Assembly: GCA_937960435.1 (NCBI GenBank) | Contig: CALGPN010000018.1 | Span: forward strand, 1-64,000 | DNA length: 64,000 nt | DNA from: an uncultured Desulfosoma sp. | GTDB lineage: Bacteria; Desulfobacterota; Syntrophobacteria; Syntrophobacterales; DSM-9756 | Reading direction: 5' to 3' | Shown here: piece after piece, positions 1 through 10,633 of the stretch | How the letters are laid out: each line of letters starts with the position of its first letter | Position numbering within the stretch: the first letter of the stretch is position 1 | Position numbers and translations under genes: made by a program | The notes under the pieces: model-generated | The model's input: only the letters and a program-made list of their open reading frames with translations | Databases searched by the model: none | Told to the model about the DNA's origin: nothing

Positions 1-2466
1 TGGCGGACGGTGGGGTGGGTTGTCGGCGGGTTGGCCTTTGCGGCGTTTTTGAGCCTCTTATGGAACGTTCTTTTGAGAGCCCGCGTGCGTCTCAAAACCC
101 AGGAGGTGGAGAGGCTTCTTTGGGAAAGCCGAGAACGGGAAGAGATTCTCAGGATCACCTTTTCCAGTATGGCCGAAGCTGTGATTACAACGGACGCCCA
201 AGGGTGCGTCCGGACCATGAATCCCGTGGCGGAAAATCTCACCGGCTGGACTCAGGCTGAGGCCCAAGGCCAGCCCATTGATGAAGTTTTCCGAATTGTT
301 AACGAGAAAACGCGCCAAGCGGTGGAAAATCCCGTTGAGGAGGTCCTGCGTCGTGGGCTCATTGTCGGACTTGCCAACCACACGGTGCTTATTTCTCGCG
401 ACGGGACGGAAAGGCCCATCGCCGACAGCGCTGCCCCCATCCGGGACGCTCAAGGGCAAAGCCTCGGATGCGTTTTGGTCTTCCGGGATCAGACCGAAGA
501 ACGGCAAACTCTCGCGGTGCTTCATGAAACTCTGGAAAAATACCGGTTGGCCCTTGAAGCGGCCTCCCTGGGATCGTGGGATTGGCATGTGGCGGAACGG
601 CGGGTGGTGCGCGATGCGCTGTGGGCTGTGCGGCGGGGGCTGAGCCCTGGAGAGCGCCGAGAGGACCCCGAAGCCTGGTGGGAGACCATGGATCCCGAAG
701 ATCGCGGGCGGGTTCTCCGCCGGCTAAGGGATCATTTGGAGGGGCGAACCCCGTATTTCGAAGCGACCTATCGCATCCAAACCCAAGACGGCTCGTGGAT
801 GTGGATCTGGGATCGCGGCAAAGTCATCGCACGTGATGATTCGGGAAAACCTCTGCGGGCCATCGGCCTTGAAGTGGACATCACCGCGCAGAAGACCATG
901 GAAACAAGGCTGCGGCTCCTCACGCGGGTCGTCGAACAGAGCCCTTTGAGCGTGGTGATCACCGATCCGCAGGGGAAGATCGAATACGTCAACCCCCGGT
1001 TTTGCGAGCTCACCGGCTATGAAATCCGCGAGGTGATCGGGGAAAACCCCCGCATCCTCCAATCGGGCCTGACTCCTCGGGAAACCTATGAGGCTCTCTG
1101 GATAACCATCACGCGCGGGCAGGTGTGGAAGGGCGTGTTTTGCAATCGCAAAAAAGACGGGAGTTTGTATTGGGAAGAGGCGGTCATCTGCCCCATCGTG
1201 GACGATTCGGGTCACATCAGCCACTACGTGGCCATCAAAGAGGATATCACGGCCAAGAGGCAGCTGGAGGATCAGCTCCTCCAAGCCCAGAGGCTGGAGT
1301 CCGTAGGACGGTTGGCGGGCGGGGTGGCCCATGATTTCAATAACGCCTTGCAAATCATTATGGGTTACGCGGAAGTGGCCTTGGGTTTCGTGAATTCCCA
1401 GGATCGGCTCCACCGCATGCTCAACGAAATCCACAAAGCGGCGCAGCGTTCCGCCGGCGTGGTCCGGCAGCTTCTCACCTTTGCCCGCAAGGAAGTCATC
1501 CGCCCTGTGGCCCTGAACCTGAACGAGCATCTGGTGGAAACCCACCGCATGCTCCAAAGGCTTATCGGCGAAGAGATTCATCTGGAACTGCGGCCTGGGG
1601 ACAACCTTTGGCCGGTGCTCTTGGACCCGTCCCAGGCGGATCAAATGGTGGCCAATCTGGTCATCAACGCGCGGGATGCCATCGAAGGGGCAGGAAAAAT
1701 CGTCATCGAAACGGAAAATGTGGTGATGGACGGCAGTCGAAAAGCCGGCCCCGTCTTTATTCCCAAAGGGGAATATGTTCGCCTTTCCGTTTCGGATACG
1801 GGTTGCGGCATGGACGCGGAGACCTTGGGACGCATTTTCGAGCCCTTTTTCACGACCAAAGAAGTGGGCAAAGGGACGGGATTGGGCCTTTCCACGGTCT
1901 ACGGTATCGTGAAACAAAACCGAGGATGGATCGACGTCACCAGCATCCCGGGTCGTGGGTCCCGGTTTGATCTCTTTTTCCCCAGGATTGTGAAGGCATC
2001 GGAAGAACGTTCTCGGGACTCGGAAACGGGGGACCGAGAGGGTGTCAAGGGGGCCGGGGAGACCATCCTTCTTGTGGAGGACGAACCTACCATCCTAGAT
2101 CTGGCGCAGTCCATTTTGGAAAGCAGCGGGTTTCAGGTGGTGGGTTTCCAAAACCCCGGAGAGGCCGTGCGATGGGCCGAGGGGCATCAAGGCCCTCTGC
2201 ATCTGGTGATTACCGATGTGGTCATGCCCGCCATGAGCGGTCGGGAAGTCTGGGATCGAGTGCGCAAACGGCATCCCCAGGTGCCGTGCCTTTTTATGTC
2301 CGGTTACACGGCCGACATGCTGATCCACCGCGGAGTTGGGACCGAAGAAACCCACTTCATCCACAAGCCCTTCACGGCGGACGCCCTGTTGTGGAAAATT
2401 CGCGAGGTGCTCTACACAGAATCATCTTTCGCCCTACCTTTCGGCCCGGCGGCCCCGAAGAACTAA
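1..2466 (+). CDS. PAS-domain hybrid sensor histidine kinase with C-terminal receiver domain (5' end probably truncated by window)
   Basis: ORF open to base 1 in frame; TM segment then PAS repeats, HDFNN H-box, GTGLGLSTVYGIVKQ N/G-box, C-terminal ILLVEDEPTILDLA receiver. Confidence 0.9.
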   Translation, partial: WRTVGWVVGGLAFAAFLSLLWNVLLRARVRLKTQEVERLLWESREREEILRITFSSMAEAVITTDAQGCVRTMNPVAENLTGWTQAEAQGQPIDEVFRIVNEKTRQAVENPVEEVLRRGLIVGLANHTVLISRDGTERPIADSAAPIRDAQGQSLGCVLVFRDQTEERQTLAVLHETLEKYRLALEAASLGSWDWHVAERRVVRDALWAVRRGLSPGERREDPEAWWETMDPEDRGRVLRRLRDHLEGRTPYFEATYRIQTQDGSWMWIWDRGKVIARDDSGKPLRAIGLEVDITAQKTMETRLRLLTRVVEQSPLSVVITDPQGKIEYVNPRFCELTGYEIREVIGENPRILQSGLTPRETYEALWITITRGQVWKGVFCNRKKDGSLYWEEAVICPIVDDSGHISHYVAIKEDITAKRQLEDQLLQAQRLESVGRLAGGVAHDFNNALQIIMGYAEVALGFVNSQDRLHRMLNEIHKAAQRSAGVVRQLLTFARKEVIRPVALNLNEHLVETHRMLQRLIGEEIHLELRPGDNLWPVLLDPSQADQMVANLVINARDAIEGAGKIVIETENVVMDGSRKAGPVFIPKGEYVRLSVSDTGCGMDAETLGRIFEPFFTTKEVGKGTGLGLSTVYGIVKQNRGWIDVTSIPGRGSRFDLFFPRIVKASEERSRDSETGDREGVKGAGETILLVEDEPTILDLAQSILESSGFQVVGFQNPGEAVRWAEGHQGPLHLVITDVVMPAMSGREVWDRVRKRHPQVPCLFMSGYTADMLIHRGVGTEETHFIHKPFTADALLWKIREVLYTESSFALPFGPAAPKN

Positions 2467-2683
2467 CGCTCTGTGAGCTCGAAGCCGCCCCTCCCGTCTC
2501 CCGCCGCATCAACTTGACTCCGTGAGAAAGGGTGCTTTATAACCCGGAGGGTATTCGGCCGTGTAGGAGACCTGCCCGAGACGTTGTCCGTTTTATGCCG
2601 ACGCAATGGGACGGTGAGAAGAGAGCACGGCCGATCCTGAACGGTGTTTCCTTTGACATTGACTGTGGATGGGGAGAAGAACC

Positions 2684-5600
2684 ATGAACTCAAGCGGCAG
2701 CGGCAACCCGATGGTCGGATCGGTCTTGGTGGTCGGGGGCGGGATTGCAGGGATGCAATCGGCCTTGGATTTGGCGGAAATGGGTTATTACGTATACCTG
2801 GTGGAAAAAGAGCCGTCCATCGGGGGGGTGATGGCCCAGCTGGACAAGACGTTTCCAACGAACGATTGTGCCATGTGAATTATCTCGCCCAAACTGGTCG
2901 AGGTCGGCCGGCATCTCAATATCGAGCTTTTGACGTTGAGTGAAGTGGAAGAGGTCAGCGGGCAACCCGGGGACTTTCGGGTAAAGGTGCGTCGCAAGGC
3001 GCGCTACATCGACCTGGAAAAGTGCACGGGCTGCGGGGAATGCGCCCGGGTGTGCCCCGTGAGCTTGAAGAACGACTACGACATGGGCCTGAGTGAGCGC
3101 CGGGCGGCGTATCGGCGTTACGCCCAAGCCGTGCCGGGCGCTTTTGCCATCGAAAAGCGCGGGACGTCCCCGTGCAAGGCCACGTGCCCGGCGCATATTT
3201 CCGTTCAGGGCTATGTGGCTTTGGCGGCCCAAGGCCGTTGGCGCGAAGCTTTGGAACTCATCAAAAAGGACAATCCTCTTCCGGCCATTTGCGGCCGGGT
3301 ATGCCATCACCCGTGTGAATCGGCCTGTATGCGCGGGAAGGTGGATGAGCCGGTGGCCATCGATTTTATCAAGCGCTACATCGCCGATTTGGACCTCAAG
3401 GCGGAAACGCGCTTTGTTCCCGAAATCAAGCAAAAGCGCGACGAAAAGATCGCCGTGATCGGCTCGGGCCCGGCGGGGTTGACGTGCGCCTACTATCTTG
3501 CCGTGGAAGGCTATCGGGTCACCGTCTTTGAAAAACTTCCCGTTCTGGGCGGCATGCTCACGGTGGGCATCCCGTCCTATCGGCTGCCGAGGGACATCAT
3601 CGAGGCCGAGATCCAGGTGATTCGAGACCTGGGCGTGGAATTCAAAACGGGGGTGGAAATCGGCAAAGATTTCACCATCGGGCAGCTTCGGGAGCAGGGT
3701 TACAAGGCGTTTTTTATCGGCATCGGGGCGCATGAGTGTAAGAAGCTGGGCATCGAAGGCGAGGATCTCCAGGGGGTTTACCCCGGGGTGCAGTATCTGC
3801 GGGAAGTGAACCTGGGGAACCGAATCTTCCTTGGGGATCGCGTGGCGGTGGTAGGCGGCGGCAACGTGGCCATGGACTGTGTGCGCACGGCCCTTCGCAC
3901 GGGATCCAAGAAGCCGTTTATCGTGTATCGGCGAAGCCTCGCGGAGATGCCGGCCAATGAGGAGGAAATCGAAGAATGCCGTGAGGAGGGCATCGAGATT
4001 CTCACCCTGACGAACCCCGTGCGGGTGATCGGGGAAAACGGCCGGGTGAAGGCCATCGAATGCGTGAAGATGGAACTGGGCGAGCCGGATGCCAGCGGAC
4101 GGCGCCGACCCGTGGCGGTGAAGGGGTCCAATTTCGTGATCGAAGTGGATGCGGTCATTGCCGCCATCGGGCAGGAAACCGATTGGGCGTGCCTCACCCC
4201 GGAATGCGCGTGCAGTTTGAGCGATTGGCGGACGCTCAAGGTAGATCCGGTGACGTTGCAGTCGGACGATCCGGACATCTTTGCCGGGGGCGATGCGGTG
4301 ACGGGTCCGGCGACGGTCATCGAAGCCATTGCGGCGGGAAAGGAAGCGGCGGTTTCCATCCATCGGTATGTGCGCGGAGAGGACTTGCGCCGGGGGCGGG
4401 AAAAACGTTGGGAAGCCGTGCAAAACGTCCCGACGGAAGGCTACGACCGGATCCCTCGGGAACGGATGCCGCGGCTCAGACCGGAAGAGAGGCTTGGGAA
4501 TTTCAACGAAGTCCAGCTGGGGTTCACCGAGGAACAGGTGCGGCGGGAAGCGCAACGGTGCCTGGATTGCGGGGTGTGTTCCGAATGTTACCGATGCGTG
4601 GAGGCGTGTTTGGCCGGGGCCGTGGTCCATGATGACGCGGACCAGGTCCAGGAGCTCCATGTGGGGGCGGTGATTCTTGCGCCTGGTTTCCAGCCGTTCG
4701 ATCCGAGCGTCTATGACACGTACGGGTACATGCGGTTGGCCAACGTGATGACGGCCATGGAATTCGAGCGGCTCCTTTCGGCTTCCGGGCCCACCATGGG
4801 CCATGTGGTGCGGCCTTCCGACCACAAGGAACCGAAAAAGATCGCCTGGCTCCAGTGTGTGGGGTCCCGGGACATCCACCACTGCGACCATGCCTACTGT
4901 TCGGCGGTGTGCTGCATGTACGCCATCAAGGAAGCGGTGATCGCCAAAGAACACGCCGGGCGAGATTTGGAAACGACCATCTTTTTCATGGATATGCGCA
5001 CTCACGGCAAGGACTTCGAAAATTACTACAACCGGGCTCAAGAAGAACACGGGGTACGCTTCATTCGATCTCGGGTCCACAGCCTGGAGGAAGTCCCGGG
5101 TTCGGGTGGCGATGTGGAGGTCCATTATGTGACCGAAGATGGTCAAGTGGTCTCCGAAGTGTTCGACATGGTGATCTTGTCCGTGGGCTTGCAAACGCCC
5201 GATGAGGCCAAGAAACTGGCCGAGCGGCTGCAGGTGAAGCTCAACGACGACTTTTTCGCCGATCATTCGTCCTTCGACCCTGTGGCCAGTTCGCGGCCCG
5301 GCGTGTTCGTGTGCGGGGCCTTCCAAGGCCCGAAAGACATTCCTCAGTCGGTTATGGAAGCGAGCGCGGCGGCGGCGGCGGCCGGAAGCCTTCTGGGTGC
5401 CGCGCGGGGGACTTTGGTCAAGGAGAAGGAAATCCCCGCGCAGCGCAACGTCTACGGGGAACCGCCGCGAATCGGCGTGTTCGTGTGCCATTGCGGCATC
5501 AATATCAGCGGCGTGGTGGATGTGCGCGCCGTGGCCGAATATGCCAAGACCCTGCCGTATGTGGAATACGTCACGGACAACCTCTACACGTGTTCGCAGG

Positions 5601-7117
5601 ATACTCAGGAGGTCATGAAGAAGGTTATCCGCGAACACAACTTGAACCGCATCGTGGTGGCGGCGTGCACTCCCAGGACCCATGAGCCGCTGTTTCAGGA
5701 AACCATGGCCGACGCGGGACTCAACAAGTACCTGTTCGAAATGGCCAATATTCGAAATCAAGATTCCTGGGTGCACGGCATGGATCCCGCCATGGCGACG
5801 GAAAAGGCCAAAGACCTGGTGCGCATGACTGTGGCCAAGGTGGCCTTGTTGGAACCGCTGCCGGAGCCGGAACTATCCGTCATCCGGCGGGCTCTCGTGG
5901 TGGGCGGTGGCGTTTCCGGCATGACGGCGGCTCTCAGCTTGGCTGCCCAAGGTTACCCGGTGGATCTGGTGGAAAGTGGTCCGGAACTGGGCGGTCAGGC
6001 CTTGAAGCTCAACAGCACGTGGCGCGGGGAAGATATCCAAGGGTATGTGAAGGAACTGTCCCGTCGCGTGTCGGAACATCCCCAGATCAGGGTCCACCTG
6101 AATGCCCGCCTCACGCAGGTGGAAGGTTTTGTCGGAAACTTCAAATCGGTCATCCAAAACGGGGGCGACCCCATCACGGTGGAGCACGGAATCGCCGTGA
6201 TCGCCACCGGCGGTCGGGAGTACAAGCCTGACGAATACCTCTACGGCCAGGACCCCCGTGTGCTCACCCATCTGGAACTGGACGAGAAGCTCCGCGCGGA
6301 CGACCCGGCGATCCGTCAAGCCCGTTCGGTCGTCTTCATCCAGTGTGTGGGCAGCCGGGAACCTCAGCGGCCCTATTGCAGCCGCGTGTGCTGTACCCAC
6401 ACGATTCATAGCGCCTTGGAAATCAAGAGGCGCAACCCCGATGCGGACGTCTACGTTTTGTATCGGGACATCCGAACCTACGGAGAACGCGAGCGGATCT
6501 ACCAGGAAGCCCGTCGGGCGGGCGTTTTGTTCATCCGGTACTCGCTGGAGGATAAGCCTGTGGTGGCGGCTACCGACGGGGCCCTCACCGTGACCGTCAC
6601 GGACCATATCTTGCGCCGGCCGGTGAGGCTGCCGGCGGACGTCGTCACCTTGGCCACGGCTATTCTGCCCAACGCCGATGAGGCTCTGGCTCAGCTCTTT
6701 AAAGTGCCCCTGAATGAAGAAAGTTTCTTTGTGGAAGCCCACGCCAAACTCAGGCCCGTGGATTTCGCCACGGACGGGGTGTTTCTGTGCGGCTTGGCCC
6801 ATTACCCGAAACCGTTGGATGAAAGCATCGCTCAGGCGCAGGCGGCGGCGGCCCGGGCGGCCACCATTTTGGCTCGGGATCGCATCCGCTTTCCGGGCAC
6901 GGTGGCTCGCACGAATCCTTTCCTGTGCAGCGCCTGCGGCACGTGTGTGGCCATCTGCCCTTATTCGGCGCCGCGGTTCAACGAACGGGGTGTGGCGGAA
7001 ATCAACCCCGCTCTGTGCAAGGGATGCGGCTTGTGCGTGGCGTCGTGCCGTTCGGGGGCGATCCAACTCCAAGGGTTCGACGATGCCCAAATTTTCAGCA
7101 TGATCGACAGCCTCTAA
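2684..7117 (+). CDS. hdrA: Selenocysteine-containing HdrA-like protein with internal GltD/NfnB-like flavoprotein insertion; UGA(Sec) at 2876-2878
   Basis: ORF 2669-2878 ends ...[12 protein letters not shown]; same frame continues [26 protein letters not shown] (canonical HdrA NDCAMC-I-SPK-VEVGRH) into ORF 2930-7117; ggggag RBS before ATG 2684; [13 protein letters not shown] and several CxxCxxC clusters. Confidence 0.9.
2894..2911 (+). promoter_or_regulatory. Candidate bacterial SECIS hairpin of hdrA (cluster A)
   Basis: CUGGUC-[GAGGUC]-GGCCGG, 6 bp stem (with G-U pairs), starts 15 nt after UGA 2876-2878, loop contains GG. Confidence 0.6.
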
Positions 7118-7141
7118 GGTGAAATGGTGGGAGCGAACGCG

Positions 7142-7618
7142 ATGAATGCCTGGGAACCGAAAATCATAGCTTTCCTGTGCAACTGGTGCTCCTACGGAGC
7201 GGCGGACCTGGCCGGCGTGAGCCGTCTTCAGTACCCGGTGAACATTCGCATCATCCGGGTGCCGTGCAGCGGTCGGATCAATCCCAAATTTATCTTGGGG
7301 GCTTTGCGCCACGGTGCGGACGGGGTGTGGGTGTCCGGGTGCCACCCGGGCGATTGCCATTACATCGAGGGGAATTACTACGCGCGGCGGAAATTCGCCT
7401 TGCTGAAAAGTCTTCTGGAACACACGGGTATCGAGCCGGGACGCCTCCACTTTTCGTGGATTTCCTCGGCCGAAGCGTCCAAGTTCGCCGAGACGGCCCG
7501 CGAGGTGGTGGAAGCCGTGCGGGCCGTCGGCCCGGCCCGACATTTCATCAAGACGAAACCGACATGGGACGACATCGAAGCGCCTGTGCAGGCGGCGTGT
7601 CAAGTTGAGGTGGGATAG
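7142..7618 (+). CDS. mvhD: MvhD/FlpD-like [2Fe-2S] electron-transfer subunit (Cys form)
   Basis: [25 protein letters not shown]...GADGVWVSGCHPGDCHY family motif; possible alternative ATG at 7124. Confidence 0.88.
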   Translation: MNAWEPKIIAFLCNWCSYGAADLAGVSRLQYPVNIRIIRVPCSGRINPKFILGALRHGADGVWVSGCHPGDCHYIEGNYYARRKFALLKSLLEHTGIEPGRLHFSWISSAEASKFAETAREVVEAVRAVGPARHFIKTKPTWDDIEAPVQAACQVEVG

Positions 7619-8569
7619 ATGCACGCATATACCGAAAAAATTCGAGAGGCGGCTCAGAGGCTCCTGACGGAAAAGAAAGTGGACGCCGTCATCGGGTTTC
7701 GTCACGGGACCGTGCCCATGATGAGCGAACCCGTGTGCGTCCGTCATGCGGATCAGGTGCATCAGCTGGTGTGGAACGGCTTCTGCGGCATCAATCTGGC
7801 CAATTATCTGGCCAAACGTAAAGACCGCGTGGCCGTGACGGCCAAAGGGTGCGACAGCCGAAACATCGTGATCCATCTGCAGGAAAACCAAATCCGACGC
7901 GACCAGGTCTATATCCTCGGGGCGCCGTGCCATGGCATGGTGGACCGCCGAAAAGTCTGGGAGTTCCTCAAAGGGCGGGAGCCTTTGCAAGTGATGGAAA
8001 ACGGTTCCTCCCTGAAGGTTTCCGGTAAAGGCTTTGAAGAGGTGCTGGAGCGGCAGGCGTTTTTGCAGGACAATTGCCGCATTTGCACACATCGAAACCC
8101 TGTGATCTATGATGAGTTGTTGGGCGATCCGGTGCCGGAGCAAACGGATGTGGACCGTTACGAAGACGTGCGCCGTGTGGAAGCCATGGATTCCGAAGGG
8201 CGTTGGCGGTATTTCAATGATCTCATCGCCTCCTGCATCCGTTGCTACGCGTGCCGCAACGCCTGTCCCTTGTGCTACTGTCCCACCTGTTTCGTGGATG
8301 AGTCCCGACCCCAGTGGGTCGGGAAAACTCTGGACCCGACGGATACCCGCACGTTTCACCTCCTGAGGGCCTTTCATGTGGCGGGCCGCTGCACCGACTG
8401 CGGGTCCTGCGAACGGGCCTGCCCCATGAGCATTCCTGTGCGGCAGTTCACCAAGAAACTGGAAAAGGACGTAAAGGAACTCTATGGCTATGAAGCGGGA
8501 GTCGTGGTGGAAGGGCGGCCGCCTTTGGACACGTACAGACCGGACGACCCGCAGGACTTCATCAAATAA
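7619..8569 (+). CDS. FrhB-like/4Fe-4S dicluster protein of a Flox/Hdr-type cluster
   Basis: ORF; CIRCYACRNACP and CTDCGSCERACPMS ferredoxin motifs; position between mvhD and AsrA-like gene. Confidence 0.75.
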   Translation: MHAYTEKIREAAQRLLTEKKVDAVIGFRHGTVPMMSEPVCVRHADQVHQLVWNGFCGINLANYLAKRKDRVAVTAKGCDSRNIVIHLQENQIRRDQVYILGAPCHGMVDRRKVWEFLKGREPLQVMENGSSLKVSGKGFEEVLERQAFLQDNCRICTHRNPVIYDELLGDPVPEQTDVDRYEDVRRVEAMDSEGRWRYFNDLIASCIRCYACRNACPLCYCPTCFVDESRPQWVGKTLDPTDTRTFHLLRAFHVAGRCTDCGSCERACPMSIPVRQFTKKLEKDVKELYGYEAGVVVEGRPPLDTYRPDDPQDFIK

Positions 8570-8623
8570 GCCTGGTGCGGAGCGCACAGCCCTCGATAAC
8601 GCACGCGACAGAGGAATGGACCC

Positions 8624-9676
8624 ATGCTGAAAATCTTTGTGCCGAAAGACAAAATGCCCCGATGGATCGGCCGGATCATGGACGGGGCTCGGGTCTTCGC
8701 GCCGGTCAAGGAAGGCGACGGATACCGGTTCCGGCTCGTCACTCGGCCCGATAAGTTGGATTTCTCATATCAAAACACACGCCTTTCGCCAAAGGAACTT
8801 GTTCATCCGCCGGCGGAGGCCATGTTTTCCTATTCGCTGAAAAAAGGAGACCCCAAAGCAGGGATTCTGGAGGAAATTCCCAAAGCTTTGGGCACACGGG
8901 TCGTTATGGGGATCCGCCCGTGCGACGCCAAGGCTTTTCAGCTGGTGGACGTCAATTTTGTCACCGACCAGTACATGGATCCGTGGTGGCAGAGGCGCCG
9001 CCAAAACACGGTCTTGGTGGGACTGGGCTGTCACGAACCGTGCAGCACCTGTTTTTGCACATCCGTGGGAAGCGGACCGTTCGATGCCGGTGCCTTGGAT
9101 GTGCTCATGACGGACCTGCCCGAAGGCTATCTTCTGGAAGCCGTTACCGAAGCGGGCCGAGCCCTTTTGGCGGATGCCCCCGAAGGCGCCCCGGCTTCCG
9201 ACACGGTGCTCACAGAGGCCCGGTTCCTGGCGCAGCAGGCTGAAAAAGCCCTCCCCCGGCTGTTCATGCTCGATCCCTTGCGGGAAAAGGCCATGACGGC
9301 CCTGTTTCAGGAAGCCTTCTGGGAAGAAGTGCAGTTCGCGTGCATCAACTGCGGCACCTGCACCTTCCTGTGCCCGACCTGCTGGTGCTTCGACATTCAG
9401 GACGAGGTGCATCAGCAGGAAGGTGTTCGGCTTCGCCTGTGGGATTCGTGCATGTTTCCCCTCTTTACGCTGCACGGGTCCGGGCATAACCCGAGAAACC
9501 AGAAACTCCAGCGCGTGCGGCAGCGCTTTATGCATAAGTTCAAATACTACGTGGATAAATACGGCAACGGGCCGGCCTGCGTCGGCTGCGGGCGCTGTGT
9601 CCAATACTGCCCCGTCAATATCGATATTCGGCGTGTTGCGGCCATGATGACGGCTTCCTGTGTGTGCCCGACCTAG
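8624..9676 (+). CDS. 4Fe-4S dicluster protein, AsrA/FloxB-like (sulfite reductase subunit A family)
   Basis: ORF; CINCGTCTFLCPTCWCFD and CVGCGRCVQYCPVNIDIRR motifs. Confidence 0.75.
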   Translation: MLKIFVPKDKMPRWIGRIMDGARVFAPVKEGDGYRFRLVTRPDKLDFSYQNTRLSPKELVHPPAEAMFSYSLKKGDPKAGILEEIPKALGTRVVMGIRPCDAKAFQLVDVNFVTDQYMDPWWQRRRQNTVLVGLGCHEPCSTCFCTSVGSGPFDAGALDVLMTDLPEGYLLEAVTEAGRALLADAPEGAPASDTVLTEARFLAQQAEKALPRLFMLDPLREKAMTALFQEAFWEEVQFACINCGTCTFLCPTCWCFDIQDEVHQQEGVRLRLWDSCMFPLFTLHGSGHNPRNQKLQRVRQRFMHKFKYYVDKYGNGPACVGCGRCVQYCPVNIDIRRVAAMMTASCVCPT

Positions 9677-9690
9677 CGCGGAGGACTGAC

Positions 9691-10533
9691 GTGAAGAACC
9701 CCTATTTGCCCTATCCGGTCAGGATTCAAGAGATCATCACGGAAACTCAAGACCGCAACCTGAAGACCTTCAAGCTCGTCTTCCTCAACCCCGAAGATGA
9801 GGCGGGCTTCGTTTACATGCCGGGCCAGTTCGCGGAACTTTCGGTGGCGGGCCAAGGGGAAGTGCCCATCGGGATCGCCTCGTCGCCCACAGAAAAGGGC
9901 TTTCTCATGTTTACCGTCAACCGCGTGGGACGGGTAACCACCTACCTCCACAATATGAAGCCCGGCGACGTCATGGGTGTTCGGGGGCCCCTGGGGAATT
10001 GGTATCCTTGGGAGGAAATGAAGGGTAAAAATGTGGTCATCATCGGCGGCGGTTTCGCCTTCACGACCCTGCGCTCGTCCATCGTGTGGATGCTGGATCC
10101 CGCCCATCGCAAGGACTACGGGGACATCACCGTGGTCTACGGGGCTCGAAACCCGGGCATGCTCCTGTATAAGGACGAACTCGTGGCGTGGGAACAACGG
10201 GACGACATCACCATGCATCTGACGGTGGACGCGACGGACGATCCCACATGGAAATACAACGTGGGTTTCGTCCCGGCCGTGACAAAAGAAAAGGCTCCCG
10301 GTGCGGAAAACGCCTACGCCATCGTGTGCGGGCCCCCCATCATGATCAAATTCACCTTGCCCGTCCTGACGGATCTGGGGTTCCCGCCCGAACGCATCAT
10401 CACGAGCTTGGAGATGCGCATGAAATGCGGGATCGGCATGTGCGGGCGCTGCAACATCGGCACCGAATATGTGTGCAAGGACGGCCCCGTCTTTTCCATG
10501 GAAAAGCTGGCGACCCTCCCCAATGAGTACTAG
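9691..10533 (+). CDS. FAD/NAD(P)-binding oxidoreductase, AsrB/FloxA-like
   Basis: ORF 9664-10533; likely GTG start 9691 after gcggagg RBS; C-terminal CGIGMCGRCNIGTEYVCKDGPVF (PyrK/AsrB-type cysteine motif). Confidence 0.8.
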   Translation: MKNPYLPYPVRIQEIITETQDRNLKTFKLVFLNPEDEAGFVYMPGQFAELSVAGQGEVPIGIASSPTEKGFLMFTVNRVGRVTTYLHNMKPGDVMGVRGPLGNWYPWEEMKGKNVVIIGGGFAFTTLRSSIVWMLDPAHRKDYGDITVVYGARNPGMLLYKDELVAWEQRDDITMHLTVDATDDPTWKYNVGFVPAVTKEKAPGAENAYAIVCGPPIMIKFTLPVLTDLGFPPERIITSLEMRMKCGIGMCGRCNIGTEYVCKDGPVFSMEKLATLPNEY

Positions 10534-10633
10534 CGGGACGGTGTCTTTGGGAAAAATTTCTTTTAACCGAGCCGGGGTTGTGTTAGGTATAGGAGGATTC
10601 AATCAAACGGGAACCGAGTCAGGGGAGAGAACT

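Noticed and set aside
2876-2878. Interpretation of UGA as nonsense mutation, sequencing error or pseudogene
   Set aside because: Five independent cases each fall exactly on a conserved Cys, retain frame, and have SECIS-like hairpins; random errors would not do so
2690-5776. 1028 aa minus-strand ORF antisense to hdrA
   Set aside because: GC-rich shadow ORF; the plus strand has unmistakable HdrA/GltD motifs and the minus translation is His/Arg/Pro-rich without motifs
5873-8587. 904 aa minus-strand ORF
   Set aside because: Shadow of hdrA, mvhD and the FrhB-like gene; no recognisable domain
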